Shown here: positions 41,286 through 50,303 of the stretch, in pieces
How the letters are laid out: each line of letters opens with the position of its first letter
Numbering within the stretch: the first letter of the stretch is position 1
DNA from: Deltaproteobacteria bacterium
Lineage (GTDB): Bacteria > Myxococcota > Kuafuiibacteriia > Kuafuiibacteriales > Kuafuiibacteriaceae
Length of the DNA: 64,000 nucleotides
Assembly (NCBI GenBank): GCA_020632995.1
Contig: JACKEN010000001.1
Location: 248,001 to 312,000, forward strand
Direction of reading: 5' to 3'
Notes under the pieces: generated by a model
Database searches by the model: none
Told to the model about the DNA's origin: nothing
Seen by the model: the letters and a program-made list of their open reading frames with translations, nothing else
Program-made: the position numbers and the translations under genes

Positions 41286-42797
41286 GTGGCGCGGCCCGAC
41301 GCGGACATCATCGTGGTGGGGGCGGGCCCCGCCGGGAGCGCGGCGGCGGCCCGGCTGGCCGCCTTCGGGCACCGGGTCCTGATCCTGGAGCGGGCGCGCT
41401 TCCCGCGGCCGCGCATCGGGGAGTCCCTGCCCCCCAAGGTGGACGACCTCCTCCAGGTCCTCGGGGCGGCCGAGGCGGTGGCAGCGGCCGGCTTCGCCCG
41501 GATGCGGGGCACCGTGGTGGCCCGGGGCGGGGACGAGGCGCCCCTGTTCCACCCCTTCGATCCGGCGGGGGGCCGCCGCGGCTACCAGGTGGAGCGGGGG
41601 CGCTTCGACAGCCTGCTGCTGGAGCGGGCCCGGGCGCTGGGGGCCGAGGTGCGGGCCGCGGCGGCGGCGGAGCTCGGGTGGGCCGGCCCGCTTCGGCAGG
41701 TCAGCTTGCGCGAGGGTGGGGCCCTCACCGCGCGCTTCGTGGTCGACGCGAGCGGGGCGGCGGGGTGGGGGGCCCGGGCCCTGGGCCTGCGCAGCAAGGA
41801 GCCGGTGCGGACGGTGGCCCTGGCCGGGTACTGGGCGGGGTGCCGCCTCCCGGAGCTGCGCTCCGCTGGCGTAGTCGAGGCCACCGCGACCTTCTTCGAG
41901 ATGCTCCCCGACGGGTGGATCTGGTCGGTGCTCCGGCAGGATGGCTTGCGGAACGTCACCCTCGGTCTCGACGCGGGCCGGGTGAAGGACCCGGAGGTCC
42001 TGCCGCTCGAGCTGTACCTCGACACGGTGCGCGCCTCCGCCCTCGTCGGGCCGATGCTCGGGCCGGCCCGGCTCGAGGGCGGGCTGTCGGCCCACGACGC
42101 CACCTGGACCCGGGCCGAGCGCTTCGTGGCCGACGGGATCCTGTTCGCGGGCGACGCCGCCGCCACCATCGACCCCCTGACCTCGCAGGGGGTGTTCAAG
42201 GCGATGAGGTCCGGCATCGTGGCCGCCTCGGTGGTCAACACCGTCCTCGCGCGGCCCGAAGACGCGGCGCTCGCCCTCGAGCACTACGCCGAGGCCGAGG
42301 CCGACCTGGTGGCCCACTACGACGCGGTCGCGCGCAGCTTCTACCGGGCCGCGCCGTACGCCGACGCGCCGTTCTGGCGGGCCCGCACCCGCGACGGGGG
42401 GCCCGACGGCGGCGCGCCGGACGCGGACGCCGGTCGCGCCCGGCGGGAGGCGCTCGAGGCCCTGGCGCGGCACGTGGGCGGGCAGCGCCTGCACCTGACC
42501 GCGGCGCCGGGCCTGGCCCTCGAGGTGAGGGCGGTGGTGCGAGGGGCCTTCGTGGTGCGGGCGCGGGTGGCGGTGTTCGAGGGGCGGGTGGTGGACGTGG
42601 CGGGGCTGGATCCGCAAGCCCTCCTGCCGCTCCTCGACGACCGCCCGATGGCCAGCGTGTTCGACCGCTACGCGGCGGCGGTGGGGCAGGGGCCCTCGGC
42701 CCAGCTGGGCCGCCAGCTCATGAGCGGGCTCCTGGCCCTGGCCGAGCGCGGCGCGCTCACGACGCGCGAGGCGACGCCCCCTGGGCCAGGGCGTTGA
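41286..42797 (+). CDS. FAD-dependent oxidoreductase of the halogenase/geranylgeranyl-reductase type
   Basis: A 503-residue flavoprotein. It has an N-terminal dinucleotide fold IIVVGAGPAGSAAAARL, the ERARFPRPRIGESLPP segment typical of flavin halogenase-like enzymes, DGWIWSVLR at the place of the WxWxIP halogenase motif (only partly matching), and the FAD motif LFAGDAAATIDPLTSQGV. The C-terminal 150 residues carry an extra domain of unknown fold. It may reduce an isoprenoid double bond, hydroxylate or halogenate a small molecule. The incomplete WxWxIP argues against a true tryptophan-type halogenase. Its 3' end overlaps the convergent ATPase gene by 41 bases. Confidence 0.8.
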   Translation: MARPDADIIVVGAGPAGSAAAARLAAFGHRVLILERARFPRPRIGESLPPKVDDLLQVLGAAEAVAAAGFARMRGTVVARGGDEAPLFHPFDPAGGRRGYQVERGRFDSLLLERARALGAEVRAAAAAELGWAGPLRQVSLREGGALTARFVVDASGAAGWGARALGLRSKEPVRTVALAGYWAGCRLPELRSAGVVEATATFFEMLPDGWIWSVLRQDGLRNVTLGLDAGRVKDPEVLPLELYLDTVRASALVGPMLGPARLEGGLSAHDATWTRAERFVADGILFAGDAAATIDPLTSQGVFKAMRSGIVAASVVNTVLARPEDAALALEHYAEAEADLVAHYDAVARSFYRAAPYADAPFWRARTRDGGPDGGAPDADAGRARREALEALARHVGGQRLHLTAAPGLALEVRAVVRGAFVVRARVAVFEGRVVDVAGLDPQALLPLLDDRPMASVFDRYAAAVGQGPSAQLGRQLMSGLLALAERGALTTREATPPGPGR

Positions 42798-45700
42798 GCT
42801 TCAACAGCTCGATGAGCTCCAATAGCGGCCGGCCCAGGGCGCGGACCTCTTCCAGGTTCCGGGCCGAGGTGTGCACGAGCGGCACGAGCGAGGCCTCGAG
42901 CGCGGCGAGCTGGCGCGTCAAGATGTCTTGCAGCTCCTTCGGCGCCTCGGTCTTCAGCGCCACGCTGAGCTTGGGCTGGGCGAGGGCCTGCACCGCCTTG
43001 TCCAGGCGCTCGAGGTGCGGCACCAGCCACGCCTGCCCCTCGCCGGCCCGGGCCGCCTCGACCGCCGCCTGCTCTTGGGCCTGTGCCACCGCGGCCTCGA
43101 TGCGACCCTTGATGCCCTCGAGCTGCTCGCCGAGCGCGCCGAGGGTCGAGGTCATCCGGGTCACCGGATCGTCGTCCCCGCCCCCCTGTACCTGGAGCCG
43201 CCGGAAGTCCTTCTTGATCTGGTCCCAGCGCGCCGTCTCGGCCGCGGTCATGATCTTGCGCAGCTCGGCCAGCTTCAAGAGGTTCGCCTCCGCCCCCGAG
43301 GTGAGGGTCTGGGACTCGCCCTGGTAGTGGTCGGTGACCAGGCGCTGCAGCTCCTCGTCGTTCATCGCCGCCACCGTCTTCTCGGCCAGCTTGTTCATGT
43401 TGCGGTACGAGCCCTGGAGCTGGAACCGCGGCTCGGTCCGGAAGCGATCGTCCTGCGACGCGCTCTGGATGTACTGCAGGTTCACCTTCAGCAGGACGTC
43501 CTGCACCTTGAACAGGCGCTGGAGCACCTGGGTGATCTCCTCGATCTCCACCCCCGAGTAGCTGTGCTGGAACTCGGTCTGGGGCACCTCGTCGCCCCGC
43601 GCCATCTTGATGAACAGGTGCATGTCCGGGAGCGAGCGGGCCGCCACCGGGGCGAGGGCGGGGTTCGAGGTGAGGGCGTTCTCGATGTACGAGAGCGCGA
43701 AGACCTCATCCTTGCCCTCCAGGATGTCGCCGAGGTTGTAGGTGTCGGCGCGGTTCGCGAGCATGTCCGGGATCTGGAACTTCTCGCCCGACTCCGTATA
43801 CGGGTTGCCCGCCATCACCACGCAGAACTTCTTGCCCCGCAGGTCATAGGTGCGCGTCCGCCCGTTCCACACGCCCTCGACTCGGCGCTGCGCGTCGCAC
43901 AGCGAGATGAACTTCTGCAGGAACTCCGGGTTCGTGTGCTGGATGTCGTCGAGGTAGAGCATGACGTTGTTCGCCATCTCGAAGGCCAGGTTGACCTTCT
44001 CGACCTCCTGCCGCGCGGTCGCGTTGGGCGCCTCCGCCGGGTCGAGCGAGAGCACCTGGTGCCCGAGCGAGGGGCCGTTCACCTTCATGAACACCATGCC
44101 CAGGCGGCTCGCCATGTACTCCATCAGCGTGGTCTTGCCGTAGCCGGGCGGCGAGACGAGCAGGAGCAGACCCATCAGGTCGGTGCGCTTGTTCTCGCCC
44201 GCCGCGCCCAGCTGCTTGGCGAGGTTGTCGCCGATCATCGGCAGGTACACGTCGTTGATCAGCCGGTTGCGGACGAAGCTGGTGAGCACCCGGGGCTTGA
44301 ACTCGTCCAGGCGCAGCCGGCTCCGCTCGCGCTCGAGCACCGCGTGCCGCGCCTCCCGGAACGCCGCGTAGCCCGGCACCCGGACCTCGATGTAGCGGGT
44401 GAGCCGCGACAGGAACTCGTCGAGGCGCAGGTCGAGGACCCGGCTCTGGACGCGAGGGTGCTGGCCAAGCAGGTCGGTGACCTGGGCCCGGGTGAGGGCC
44501 GCGCTCTCGGTGCGGGGCAGGTCCGGGGTCAGCAGGAGCACCGCGGCCTCGACGAGGGCGGGCCGGAGCGCCGCCACCTCGTCCGCGTGCACGTTGTCGA
44601 GGAAGGCCAGGGTCCAGGCCCGCGCAAGCTCCAGCCGCTCCTTCACCGACTCCGCGAGGGCCGACAGGTCCTCCTCGAACGCGGCCCGGGACTGCTCGAG
44701 CTCGAGGTGCTCGAGCAAGGCAGCCTTCAAGCGCACCGCGTCGAGGCCGGTGGTGAAGCTGGGACGCTCCGCCACCAGCTCCTCCATCAGGTAGCGCCCG
44801 GCCATGCGCGCGTCCGCGGCGAGGTGATCGATGCCCTCGGCGGCGAGGAACGCGGCCACCGCGGCGCCCAGGTCCTGGGCCAGCGCCTCCTCGGCCTGGC
44901 TGTAGCGGAACGCCTTCCTCAGGCGCCCCAGCGACTGGGCGCGGCGCTGGAAGACCGCCCGGGCCTCCTTGTCGGTGAACCGGGCCCAGAACAGGCACGC
45001 CCACGCCCGAGGAGTGGGGGCGAAGCGGAGCAGGCCCGCGCTCTGCCGGATCGCGAGCAGGCGCTCCAGGATCCGGGCGGCGTCCGCGTCGTGCAGGCCC
45101 CGCTCGTAGCCCTCGTCGTAGCGGTCCGCCGCGTAGGCGCGGACCTTCTGCAACAGGCCCTGCTCGTCCCGCGCCGACTCGAGGAGGTCGGGCATGGTCA
45201 GGCCCTTCGCCCCGCGCTCGGCGTCGAACAGGATCGAGGCGGCGAGGTACTCACCCCGGTAGACCTCGTCGGTCTCGGAGACCAGCTGCTGCTGCCAGTA
45301 CTCCTTGGTGGCGCCGAAGGCCTCGTCGGTGATCTTCTCGAAGAAGTCGGTGCCGGTGAGGTGGAGGTACATGTCCTCGTCCCGCGGCACCATGGTGAGC
45401 TCGAAGCTCTGGGTGTTGACCGTGAAGCGGTGGCGCCCCAGCTTGATGACGTTGTCGCCGCCCTCGAAGAGGTCCTGCTTGTCACGCAGGTTGCGGACCG
45501 CGTCCTGGCGCGCGCTCTTCACCCGCGCCTCGATGTCGTCGGCCTTGACGGTGTCGCCCAGGGCCCTGAGCTGCTCCACCAGCTGGCGGAGCTTCATCAC
45601 CATCGGGTCGCTCGCGAAGTACGCGTTCAGCTCGTCGTCGGTCTTGAAGGTGCGGGTGCGGCGCTGCACGCCCTCCAGGATCCGGGTGGCGGCGCTGCCG

Positions 45701-48024
45701 AGGTTGGCGGCGCGGCGCTGCCGCTCGTCCATGAGCTGCTGCTTCTTGCCCTCGAGCGCCTCGTAGATCTCCTCCCGCTTGGCCGACAGGTCGGCGAGGA
45801 ACTCGTCGAACTCCGAGAAGCGCCCCTCGAGATCCTCGAGCTGGACCATGAGCCGCGACAGCTGCTCGTCACACTTCTCGGGGGAGTCGGCGAGGGCGAT
45901 GGCGGAGCTCACCGCCTGCCCCAGGAGCTTGAACTGGGCCGCGAACTCCGCGCGACCCTCCGCCCCCATGAGCTCCTTCTTGCGAGCGAGGATGGTGGCC
46001 CGCACCCGGTTGAGGGTGCCGAACACCTCGGAGATGCTCTCGAGGATCTCGGTGCGCTGGGTGGCGTCCTCGACCTCGAGGCCCGCCACGACCTCGGACA
46101 GGAGGTTCAGGCCCTCGGAGAGCTTCTCGACCTGGGTGGAGAGCGGCTCCACGTCCTTGGCCTTGTCGAGCCCCGCCACCGTGGTGAGGAGCGCCTCCAT
46201 CTCGGCCATCAGGGGCTTGAAGGCCTCACCGGTGAGGAGGAAGCCCACGCAGCCCTTGCTCACCCGCTCGAACTGCTCGATGACCGCCTTCTCCAAGGCG
46301 TCCACCGCGGCGAGGTCCATGTAGCGGACCTCCTTCAGCGAGATCAGGTGCCCGCGGTGCGTGCGCAGGTCGGTCATCGCCACCAGGAAGGCGTCGACCT
46401 GGCGCCAGTCCTCGGGCCGGAGCTCCCGCACCAGCGCCTCTTGCGCCTTCTTCGCCTCCGCGAGGGCCTCCTCGGCCTTCTTCCTGAGGGCGAGGACCTT
46501 CTCGAACTCACCGACGATCAGATCCGCGTTGTGCTTGATCTCGGCGAGCGGCGCCCTGAGGTCGCCCACCTCGTCGTTGGCGAGCCAGTAGTAGGCGTCG
46601 AGGGCCCGGGTCACGCCCGCGATCAGGTCCTCGAAGGTGCTCCGGGTGGGCTTCTCGTTCTCGATGAGGCGCCGGATGCTGAAGCAGTCCGAGATCCCGC
46701 GCACCAGCTCCGCGTTCCCCACCCGGCCGAGGAACGAGCCGTCGGTTGGGGCCTGCGCCGCGAACTCGTCCGACACGAACGGGGTCTGCCAGATCTGCAT
46801 CGGGTGGACCCGGGTGGGCTCGTCGTTCGAGCGGAACACGAGCATGCGCCCGTCCTCGAGGATGGTCATCCCGTGCGCGTGGATCGGGGTGGCGACCTCC
46901 TTCTTGATGAGGTTGTAGGGCAGGAGCAGGTAGCGGCCGGACTCGGGCTGGTAGAAGACGTAGAGCACGTCCTCACCGTTGGGGGCGCGGACCTGTCGCT
47001 TGAACACGAGGTCCTTGATGTCCTCGTCGAAGACCTTGTAGTCGCCGGTCTGCAGGTAGTAGCCGCCCGGGAACACCACCCCGTGATCCTCGGGGAGCTG
47101 CACGCAGGCCTGCCCGACCGCGTCGATGCGCCGCACGTCGTTGTTGCGGGTGTTGAACACCAGGTAGCGCCAGGTGGTCTCCTGGTAGGGCAGGATCTTG
47201 AGGAGGATGAGGCCGCCCACCTTCGCGTAGTGGATCTCGGCGTCGTCCAGGGACTGGCGCGGGTCGTCCACCAGCTCGCGATAGATGCCGAGGCCGTCCT
47301 CGGTGTTGTCCTCGACCTTGACGGTGAGATCGCCCCCCACCGTCTCCACGAACACCTCGTTCAGGATGTTCACGTGCGGGTGCCGGCCGCGCACGTGGTC
47401 GTCGCGGGTGGTGGCCACCCACTCGAAGTCGTGGGAGGGCGGGTACACGTGATCCCGCTCGCCCCGGTTGTCGATGTACTTCACCTTGCCGGTGGGGCTC
47501 ACCGCCCACCGGAACGCCTTCACGTCCTCGATCTTGTCGCCGATCTGGAAGACGGCGAGGAGCTTGCCCTCGGGGCGCCGCACGGTGAGGAGCTTGGCGT
47601 CGCGATAGTACCGATAGAGCTCCTCGAACTCCTTGTTGAAGCCGCCGTCGTCGAAGAGCCCGGGCACCGCGTCGAGGGGCAGGGTCGACAGGTCCACCGC
47701 GCCGGCCTCGGACGCGAAGTCGTGCAGGCTGAACACGTCGGCCACCGCGGTGCCGGTCTTCAGGCCGAGGAACACGTTGTAGCCGAACAGGAGCTTGCCC
47801 CCGACGTTCACGATGTCGCGGGGCACGCAGTTGTTCTCGGTGCGCACCCGGGTGTTGCCCACCACCGTGAGCACGGTGCCGCCGAAGGTCTGGGTGCGCT
47901 TCTCGTTCAGGGCGTTGGCCCGTCGCGCCAGCTCCGCCCCCTGCTCGCGCAGGCGCTTCCTGATGACCTCGTAGCTCCCGCCCTCCATCTGGGCAGAGTC
48001 CTGGGTGTCGACTTCACTCGTCAT
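42757..48024 (-). CDS. Giant AAA ATPase with DUF3686-like N-terminus
   Basis: A 1755-residue cytosolic protein. Residues about 40-450 are a beta-rich, WD-like region (VGNTRVRTENNCVPRDIVNVGGKLLFGYNVF; DKIEDVKAFRWAVSP) resembling DUF3686 of the so-called DNA-repair ATPases. Residues about 480-900 are long coiled coils. The AAA module follows, with Walker A LLLLVSPPGYGKTTLMEYM (near residue 1295) and Walker B NVMLYLDDIQHTNPEFLQ (near 1358). A C-terminal coiled coil ends the chain. It is the last gene of a minus-strand run with flotillin and a YqiJ-like protein; a strong hairpin separates it from flotillin. The role is unknown; the DNA-repair label of the family rests on little, and a membrane-domain or proteostasis role fits the operon better. 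Confidence 0.85.
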   Translation of the reverse strand: MTSEVDTQDSAQMEGGSYEVIRKRLREQGAELARRANALNEKRTQTFGGTVLTVVGNTRVRTENNCVPRDIVNVGGKLLFGYNVFLGLKTGTAVADVFSLHDFASEAGAVDLSTLPLDAVPGLFDDGGFNKEFEELYRYYRDAKLLTVRRPEGKLLAVFQIGDKIEDVKAFRWAVSPTGKVKYIDNRGERDHVYPPSHDFEWVATTRDDHVRGRHPHVNILNEVFVETVGGDLTVKVEDNTEDGLGIYRELVDDPRQSLDDAEIHYAKVGGLILLKILPYQETTWRYLVFNTRNNDVRRIDAVGQACVQLPEDHGVVFPGGYYLQTGDYKVFDEDIKDLVFKRQVRAPNGEDVLYVFYQPESGRYLLLPYNLIKKEVATPIHAHGMTILEDGRMLVFRSNDEPTRVHPMQIWQTPFVSDEFAAQAPTDGSFLGRVGNAELVRGISDCFSIRRLIENEKPTRSTFEDLIAGVTRALDAYYWLANDEVGDLRAPLAEIKHNADLIVGEFEKVLALRKKAEEALAEAKKAQEALVRELRPEDWRQVDAFLVAMTDLRTHRGHLISLKEVRYMDLAAVDALEKAVIEQFERVSKGCVGFLLTGEAFKPLMAEMEALLTTVAGLDKAKDVEPLSTQVEKLSEGLNLLSEVVAGLEVEDATQRTEILESISEVFGTLNRVRATILARKKELMGAEGRAEFAAQFKLLGQAVSSAIALADSPEKCDEQLSRLMVQLEDLEGRFSEFDEFLADLSAKREEIYEALEGKKQQLMDERQRRAANLGSAATRILEGVQRRTRTFKTDDELNAYFASDPMVMKLRQLVEQLRALGDTVKADDIEARVKSARQDAVRNLRDKQDLFEGGDNVIKLGRHRFTVNTQSFELTMVPRDEDMYLHLTGTDFFEKITDEAFGATKEYWQQQLVSETDEVYRGEYLAASILFDAERGAKGLTMPDLLESARDEQGLLQKVRAYAADRYDEGYERGLHDADAARILERLLAIRQSAGLLRFAPTPRAWACLFWARFTDKEARAVFQRRAQSLGRLRKAFRYSQAEEALAQDLGAAVAAFLAAEGIDHLAADARMAGRYLMEELVAERPSFTTGLDAVRLKAALLEHLELEQSRAAFEEDLSALAESVKERLELARAWTLAFLDNVHADEVAALRPALVEAAVLLLTPDLPRTESAALTRAQVTDLLGQHPRVQSRVLDLRLDEFLSRLTRYIEVRVPGYAAFREARHAVLERERSRLRLDEFKPRVLTSFVRNRLINDVYLPMIGDNLAKQLGAAGENKRTDLMGLLLLVSPPGYGKTTLMEYMASRLGMVFMKVNGPSLGHQVLSLDPAEAPNATARQEVEKVNLAFEMANNVMLYLDDIQHTNPEFLQKFISLCDAQRRVEGVWNGRTRTYDLRGKKFCVVMAGNPYTESGEKFQIPDMLANRADTYNLGDILEGKDEVFALSYIENALTSNPALAPVAARSLPDMHLFIKMARGDEVPQTEFQHSYSGVEIEEITQVLQRLFKVQDVLLKVNLQYIQSASQDDRFRTEPRFQLQGSYRNMNKLAEKTVAAMNDEELQRLVTDHYQGESQTLTSGAEANLLKLAELRKIMTAAETARWDQIKKDFRRLQVQGGGDDDPVTRMTSTLGALGEQLEGIKGRIEAAVAQAQEQAAVEAARAGEGQAWLVPHLERLDKAVQALAQPKLSVALKTEAPKELQDILTRQLAALEASLVPLVHTSARNLEEVRALGRPLLELIELLKLNALAQGASPRAS

Positions 48025-48047
48025 GGGTGCTCACCGTCGCGGGAGGT

Positions 48048-48073
48048 GGGCCCCCTCCGCGGGGAGGGGGCCC
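48048..48073 (-). other. Strong hairpin between flotillin and ATPase genes
   Basis: An 11-base perfect stem GGGCCCCCTCC / GGAGGGGGCCC with a four-base loop. It lies in the 67-base gap after the flotillin stop and 24 bases before the ATPase ATG. There is no T tract, so it is more likely an attenuator, RNase-resistant processing point or partial terminator than a full stop. Confidence 0.75.
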
Positions 48074-48091
48074 GGAGTCAAAGCTGCAGGC

Positions 48092-50188
48092 CTAGTTGAC
48101 GTTCCGGCCCTTGGGGGCGGGGAGGGTGTCCACCCCGAGCTCCTGGGCCTTCTCCAACAGGGTCTCCAGCTTGCCCTTCATCTGGTCGTCGGCGTTCACC
48201 ATCAGGCTCCCCAGCAGGCCCGAGATGCTCAGGTTCTGCAGGTCCTTGGTGGACAGCCCGCCGATCGCCTGCAGGACCTCGCCGGGGAGGTTGCCGCCCC
48301 CGCCCAGGTACTTGCCGAAGAGCTGCTGGACGCTGTCGCTCTGGTCCACGAAGCCGTCCACCGACTTGCCCACCGACACCGCGTTGACGAAGCGGTCGAA
48401 GAACTGCCCGTCGCCGCCCACGATGTTGATCTTGGCCGCCGCGAACGCCTCCTTGAGGATGGCCGCGCGGGCGTCCGCGATCTTCTGCTGGGCCTCGATG
48501 TGGGCGAGCTCGACCTGCTTGTCCTTCTCGAGCCGGAGCCGGAACTCCTCGTGCTCGCGACCCACGCCGTCGAGGGCCTTCATCGCGTCGGCCTTCTCGG
48601 CCAGGCCCTTGGCCTCCGCGGTGAGCTTCTTCTCGATCGCCACCGCCTCGGCCTCGCCCTGCTTCTGCACCACCGTGGCCTCGGCCAGGCCCCGGCGCTC
48701 CACCGCGTCGGCCTCGGCCATCTTGCCCTGGGCCTCCGCCTCCATCTGGGTCTTGGTGACGCGGGCCTTGGCGCCGCCCTCCTTCTCGAGGGCGATCGCG
48801 TCCGCCTCACGCACCTTCACCTTGGCGAGCCCCTCGGCCGCCACCTCGGCCTGGACACCTTCGGCCAGCCGGATCTTGGCCTTGGCGGTGCGGTCCGCCG
48901 CCTCGAGGTCGGCGTCGGCCAGCGTCAACTTCTCCTTCGCCTTGTGGCGCGCCACGTTCTCCTGGGCCTCCGCCGCCTTCACGTTGGAGATCATCTTCTC
49001 CTCGGCCTGGGCGGACGCGGCGGTCACCTGGACCTCCTTGTTCCGCTTGGCCTCGGCGATCGCCCGGGTGTCCTTGATGCGCTCCTCCTCCTCGGCCACC
49101 GTCTTCTCGACCGCGATGCGGCCGCGGATGACGTCGGCGATCTCCTTCTTCTGGACCTCGACCTCCTTCTCCTTCTGGATCCGGTTGAGCTCGGTCTCGC
49201 GCTCACGGGAGATCTGCTCGAGCATGCGGTCCTTCTCGACCCGCTCGGTCTCGATCGCGATGACCCGCTCGCGGTTCTTCTGGGCCACCTGCACCTGCCG
49301 CTCCTTGGCCTCCTCGGTGACCTTGATGTCCTCCTCGGTCTTGATGCGGGCGAGCTGGGCCTTCCGGAACTCCTCGGCCTGGATCTTCTGGGCCTCGGCC
49401 TCCTCGCGCGCCTTCACCGAGGCGATCTCACGCGCCTGCTTGGCCTTGGCCTCCTCCTCCTGGCGGATCAGGGCCAGCACCGCCTCCTCGGCCTCGACGT
49501 TCTGCTTCTTGATCGCCTTGCGCTCGGCCTGACGCAGCTCGTTGGTCTGGATGTTCTGCTGGGTGGTGAGGTCGGTGATCTTCCGGATGCCGTGCGCGTC
49601 CAGGATGTTGTCCTTGTCGAGGACCTCGACCGGGGTCTGCTCGAGGTAGTCGATCGCCGCGTCGTCCAGCACGTAGCCGTTCAGGTCACGGCCGATGGTG
49701 CGCACGATCTCGTCCTTGAAGTCCTCGCGCTTGGTGTACAGCTCGACGAAGTCCAGCTGCTTGCCCACCGTCTTGAGGGCCTCGGAGAACTTGGCGTTGA
49801 ACAGCTCCTCCAGGGTGCCCTGGTCGGAGGCGCGCACGCAGCCCACCTGCTGCGCCACCTTGAGCACGTCCTCGGTGGTCTTGTTCACCTTCACGAAGAA
49901 GGTCACCTTGATGTCCGCGCGGATGTTGTCCTTGCAGATCAGGCCCTCCTTGCCGCGGCGGTCGATCTCGATGGTCTTCACCGAGATGTCCATGACCTCC
50001 GCGCGGTGCACGATGGGGAGCACCAACCCGCCGGTGAACGTGACCTCCGGCTCCTTGGATACCTTGTTGATGATGAGGGCTCGACCCTGCTCCACCTTCC
50101 GGTAGAACTTCGCCACCATGAAGGCGAAGCCGATCAAGACCAGCAGGACGATGCCTGCGATGGTCGCAAAGAAGATCAAGTTGCCCAT
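48092..50188 (-). CDS. Flotillin (SPFH-domain protein, YqiK-type)
   Basis: A 698-residue inner-membrane scaffold. One N-terminal helix (residues about 4-27) is followed by an SPFH/band-7 domain (about 30-200; EVTFTGGLVLPIVHRAEVMDISVKTIEI). A very long Ala/Glu/Lys coiled coil (about 235-590) carries repeated EA/AE pairs as in eukaryotic flotillins. The C-terminus is Gly/Leu-rich (FGKYLGGGGNLPGEV) and probably drives oligomerisation. ATG 50188 has a good GGGGAG ribosome site; the upstream in-frame starts would add residues before the helix. Flotillins organise membrane microdomains. Here it sits between a YqiJ-like OB-fold membrane protein and the giant ATPase. Confidence 0.93.
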   Translation of the reverse strand: MGNLIFFATIAGIVLLVLIGFAFMVAKFYRKVEQGRALIINKVSKEPEVTFTGGLVLPIVHRAEVMDISVKTIEIDRRGKEGLICKDNIRADIKVTFFVKVNKTTEDVLKVAQQVGCVRASDQGTLEELFNAKFSEALKTVGKQLDFVELYTKREDFKDEIVRTIGRDLNGYVLDDAAIDYLEQTPVEVLDKDNILDAHGIRKITDLTTQQNIQTNELRQAERKAIKKQNVEAEEAVLALIRQEEEAKAKQAREIASVKAREEAEAQKIQAEEFRKAQLARIKTEEDIKVTEEAKERQVQVAQKNRERVIAIETERVEKDRMLEQISRERETELNRIQKEKEVEVQKKEIADVIRGRIAVEKTVAEEEERIKDTRAIAEAKRNKEVQVTAASAQAEEKMISNVKAAEAQENVARHKAKEKLTLADADLEAADRTAKAKIRLAEGVQAEVAAEGLAKVKVREADAIALEKEGGAKARVTKTQMEAEAQGKMAEADAVERRGLAEATVVQKQGEAEAVAIEKKLTAEAKGLAEKADAMKALDGVGREHEEFRLRLEKDKQVELAHIEAQQKIADARAAILKEAFAAAKINIVGGDGQFFDRFVNAVSVGKSVDGFVDQSDSVQQLFGKYLGGGGNLPGEVLQAIGGLSTKDLQNLSISGLLGSLMVNADDQMKGKLETLLEKAQELGVDTLPAPKGRNVN

Positions 50189-50303
50189 CTGACTCCCCTC
50201 GCTCTCGATACAGTGGCCCCTCGGGCCGGTTAAGCCCACGGCCTCGCCGTGGTAGTACGGGTCAATCCGGCCCGCAAGGCTGGCCCCTGCAAGCCGTGCC
50301 GGC

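Noticed and set aside
41286..42797. Annotation as a tryptophan halogenase.
   Set aside because: The FAD fold and GESL segment fit but the WxWxIP motif is only partial, so a broader oxidoreductase label is safer.
42871..48099. A 1742-codon plus-strand open frame opposite the giant ATPase gene.
   Set aside because: It mirrors the ATPase codons: its translation is rich in Leu/Gly/Val/Arg/His with no domains, as expected from the antisense of a high-GC coding frame. The minus-strand protein has clear Walker motifs.
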